This document shows, piece after piece, positions 41,100 through 41,529 of a stretch of 41,529 bases of DNA; within the stretch, counting starts at the first letter, position 1; each line of letters begins with the position of its first letter. The stretch comes from Rhodoferax sp. (lineage in GTDB: Bacteria; Pseudomonadota; Gammaproteobacteria; Burkholderiales; Burkholderiaceae_C): NCBI RefSeq assembly GCF_010365055.1, contig NZ_JAAFHA010000027.1, positions 1 through 41,529 of the forward strand, written 5' to 3'. The translations under genes were made by a program, and so were the position numbers. The notes beneath the pieces were generated by a model. The model saw nothing but the letters and a program-made list of their open reading frames with translations. It was not told the DNA's origin and did not search any database.

Positions 41100-41529
41100 T
41101 TAGCGCAACAGCGCCAGCACACCTTGTGGCAACTGGTTCGCCTGCGCCACCATGGCGGTACCAGCTTGTTGCAGAACCTGTGAACGGGACAGGTTGGCCG
41201 TTTCCGCCGCGAAGTCGGCATCCTGAATCCGGCTACGCGAGGCGGACAAGTTTTCCGACGTCGTTTGCAGGCTGGTCACCACCGAAGTGAAACGGTTTTG
41301 ATAGGCACCGAGCGAAGCACGCGAAGCACTCACTGTGGACAGGGCGCCGTCAATCGTACCCAGCGCTGCGGTGGCTGCGCTGGCAGTCAGCACATTCATC
41401 GAAGAGATCTTGGTCGCTGTGGCAAGGGTTGTGCTTGCAGTGAAACCGGCACTGGCGGGCGCGGTGCCAGCAATGGTGATACCGGCGCTGCTGGTTGAAT
41501 CAAGGGTGACAGTACCCACGGTGGTCGCG
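41100..41529 (-). CDS. fliC: Flagellin C-terminal part (cut by window edge)
   Basis: The last about 142 residues are present; the start is beyond 41529. The Ala/Thr-rich variable part ([20 protein letters not shown]) is followed by the conserved D1/D0 C-terminus: [60 protein letters not shown] and the end [12 protein letters not shown]. Main filament subunit, exported with the help of FliS. It is followed by a strong intrinsic terminator. Confidence 0.96.
   Translation of the reverse strand, partial: ATTVGTVTLDSTSSAGITIAGTAPASAGFTASTTLATATKISSMNVLTASAATAALGTIDGALSTVSASRASLGAYQNRFTSVVTSLQTTSENLSASRSRIQDADFAAETANLSRSQVLQQAGTAMVAQANQLPQGVLALLR

Noticed and set aside
1..41529. CRISPR arrays, rRNA genes or complete insertion sequences
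   Set aside because: No regularly spaced direct repeats, rRNA-like sequence or intact transposase was seen on either strand.

Overview
The window looks like a chromosomal segment of a betaproteobacterium, most likely a Comamonadaceae member close to Rhodoferax or Polaromonas. The reasons are a complete-looking exosortase A (XrtA/EpsH-1) polysaccharide locus, an S-adenosylhomocysteine riboswitch in front of ahcY, and several copies of a short palindromic repeat that I associate with Comamonadaceae. All family names come from reading the sequence; no database was searched.

Region 1 (1-19767, all minus strand) is a long, tightly coupled operon for an XrtA-type exopolysaccharide. In transcription order it encodes a Wza-like export lipoprotein (TTG start), a Wzz-like chain-length protein, a tyrosine autokinase with a Tyr-rich tail, an outer-membrane barrel protein, an ExeA-like ATPase, a UDP-GlcNAc 2-epimerase, a polysaccharide deacetylase, a FemAB-like acyltransferase, a 40-codon remnant that looks like an internally deleted glycosyltransferase gene, an XrtA-EpsI fusion, a UDP-HexNAc dehydrogenase, then glycosyltransferase / asparagine-synthase-like amidotransferase / glycosyltransferase / second amidotransferase / glycosyltransferase, and the start of a GDP-mannose dehydrogenase that runs off the left edge. 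Seven 4-bp stop/start overlaps are visible among intact genes. Divergent from it is a low-molecular-weight tyrosine phosphatase (19990-20451), followed by a nucleotide-sugar epimerase and a PilZ protein. The precursor enzymes suggest a polymer rich in uronic acids and amino sugars, possibly amidated by the two AsnB-like enzymes.

Region 2 (22170-25565, minus) is a methyl-cycle operon ahcY-tlyA-metF. Its leader folds as an SAH riboswitch whose 3' pseudoknot strand is shared with a terminator-like hairpin, giving an antitermination ON-switch layout.

Region 3 (25651-34702) holds housekeeping and unknown genes: prfC, a DUF2721 membrane protein, uup, a J-domain protein tightly followed by three unrecognised proteins, a CBS-domain protein with a textbook class II FNR-type promoter, an RskA-like protein without a zinc-binding domain, and a winged-helix-like hypothetical.

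Region 4 (34760-36102) is a decayed mobile element in tRNA-Gly(CCC). An 18-bp duplicate of the tRNA 3' end bounds 1.27 kb that contains a serine-recombinase fragment, a HigB/HigA-like toxin-antitoxin pair and the N-terminus of a tyrosine integrase. An AAA/DUF4143 ATPase follows.

Region 5 (37850-41529, minus) is flagellar: the fliC 3' end with a strong terminator, then a higB/higA pair whose antitoxin carries a frameshift, then fliD-fliS-fliT read from a sigma-28 promoter whose -35 overlaps the ancestral antitoxin stop codon.

Five copies of the dispersed palindromic repeat lie between 23.3 and 37.9 kb. Two are inserted in frame within protein genes (tlyA and the linker of uup), and a third match in uup may be native coding sequence.
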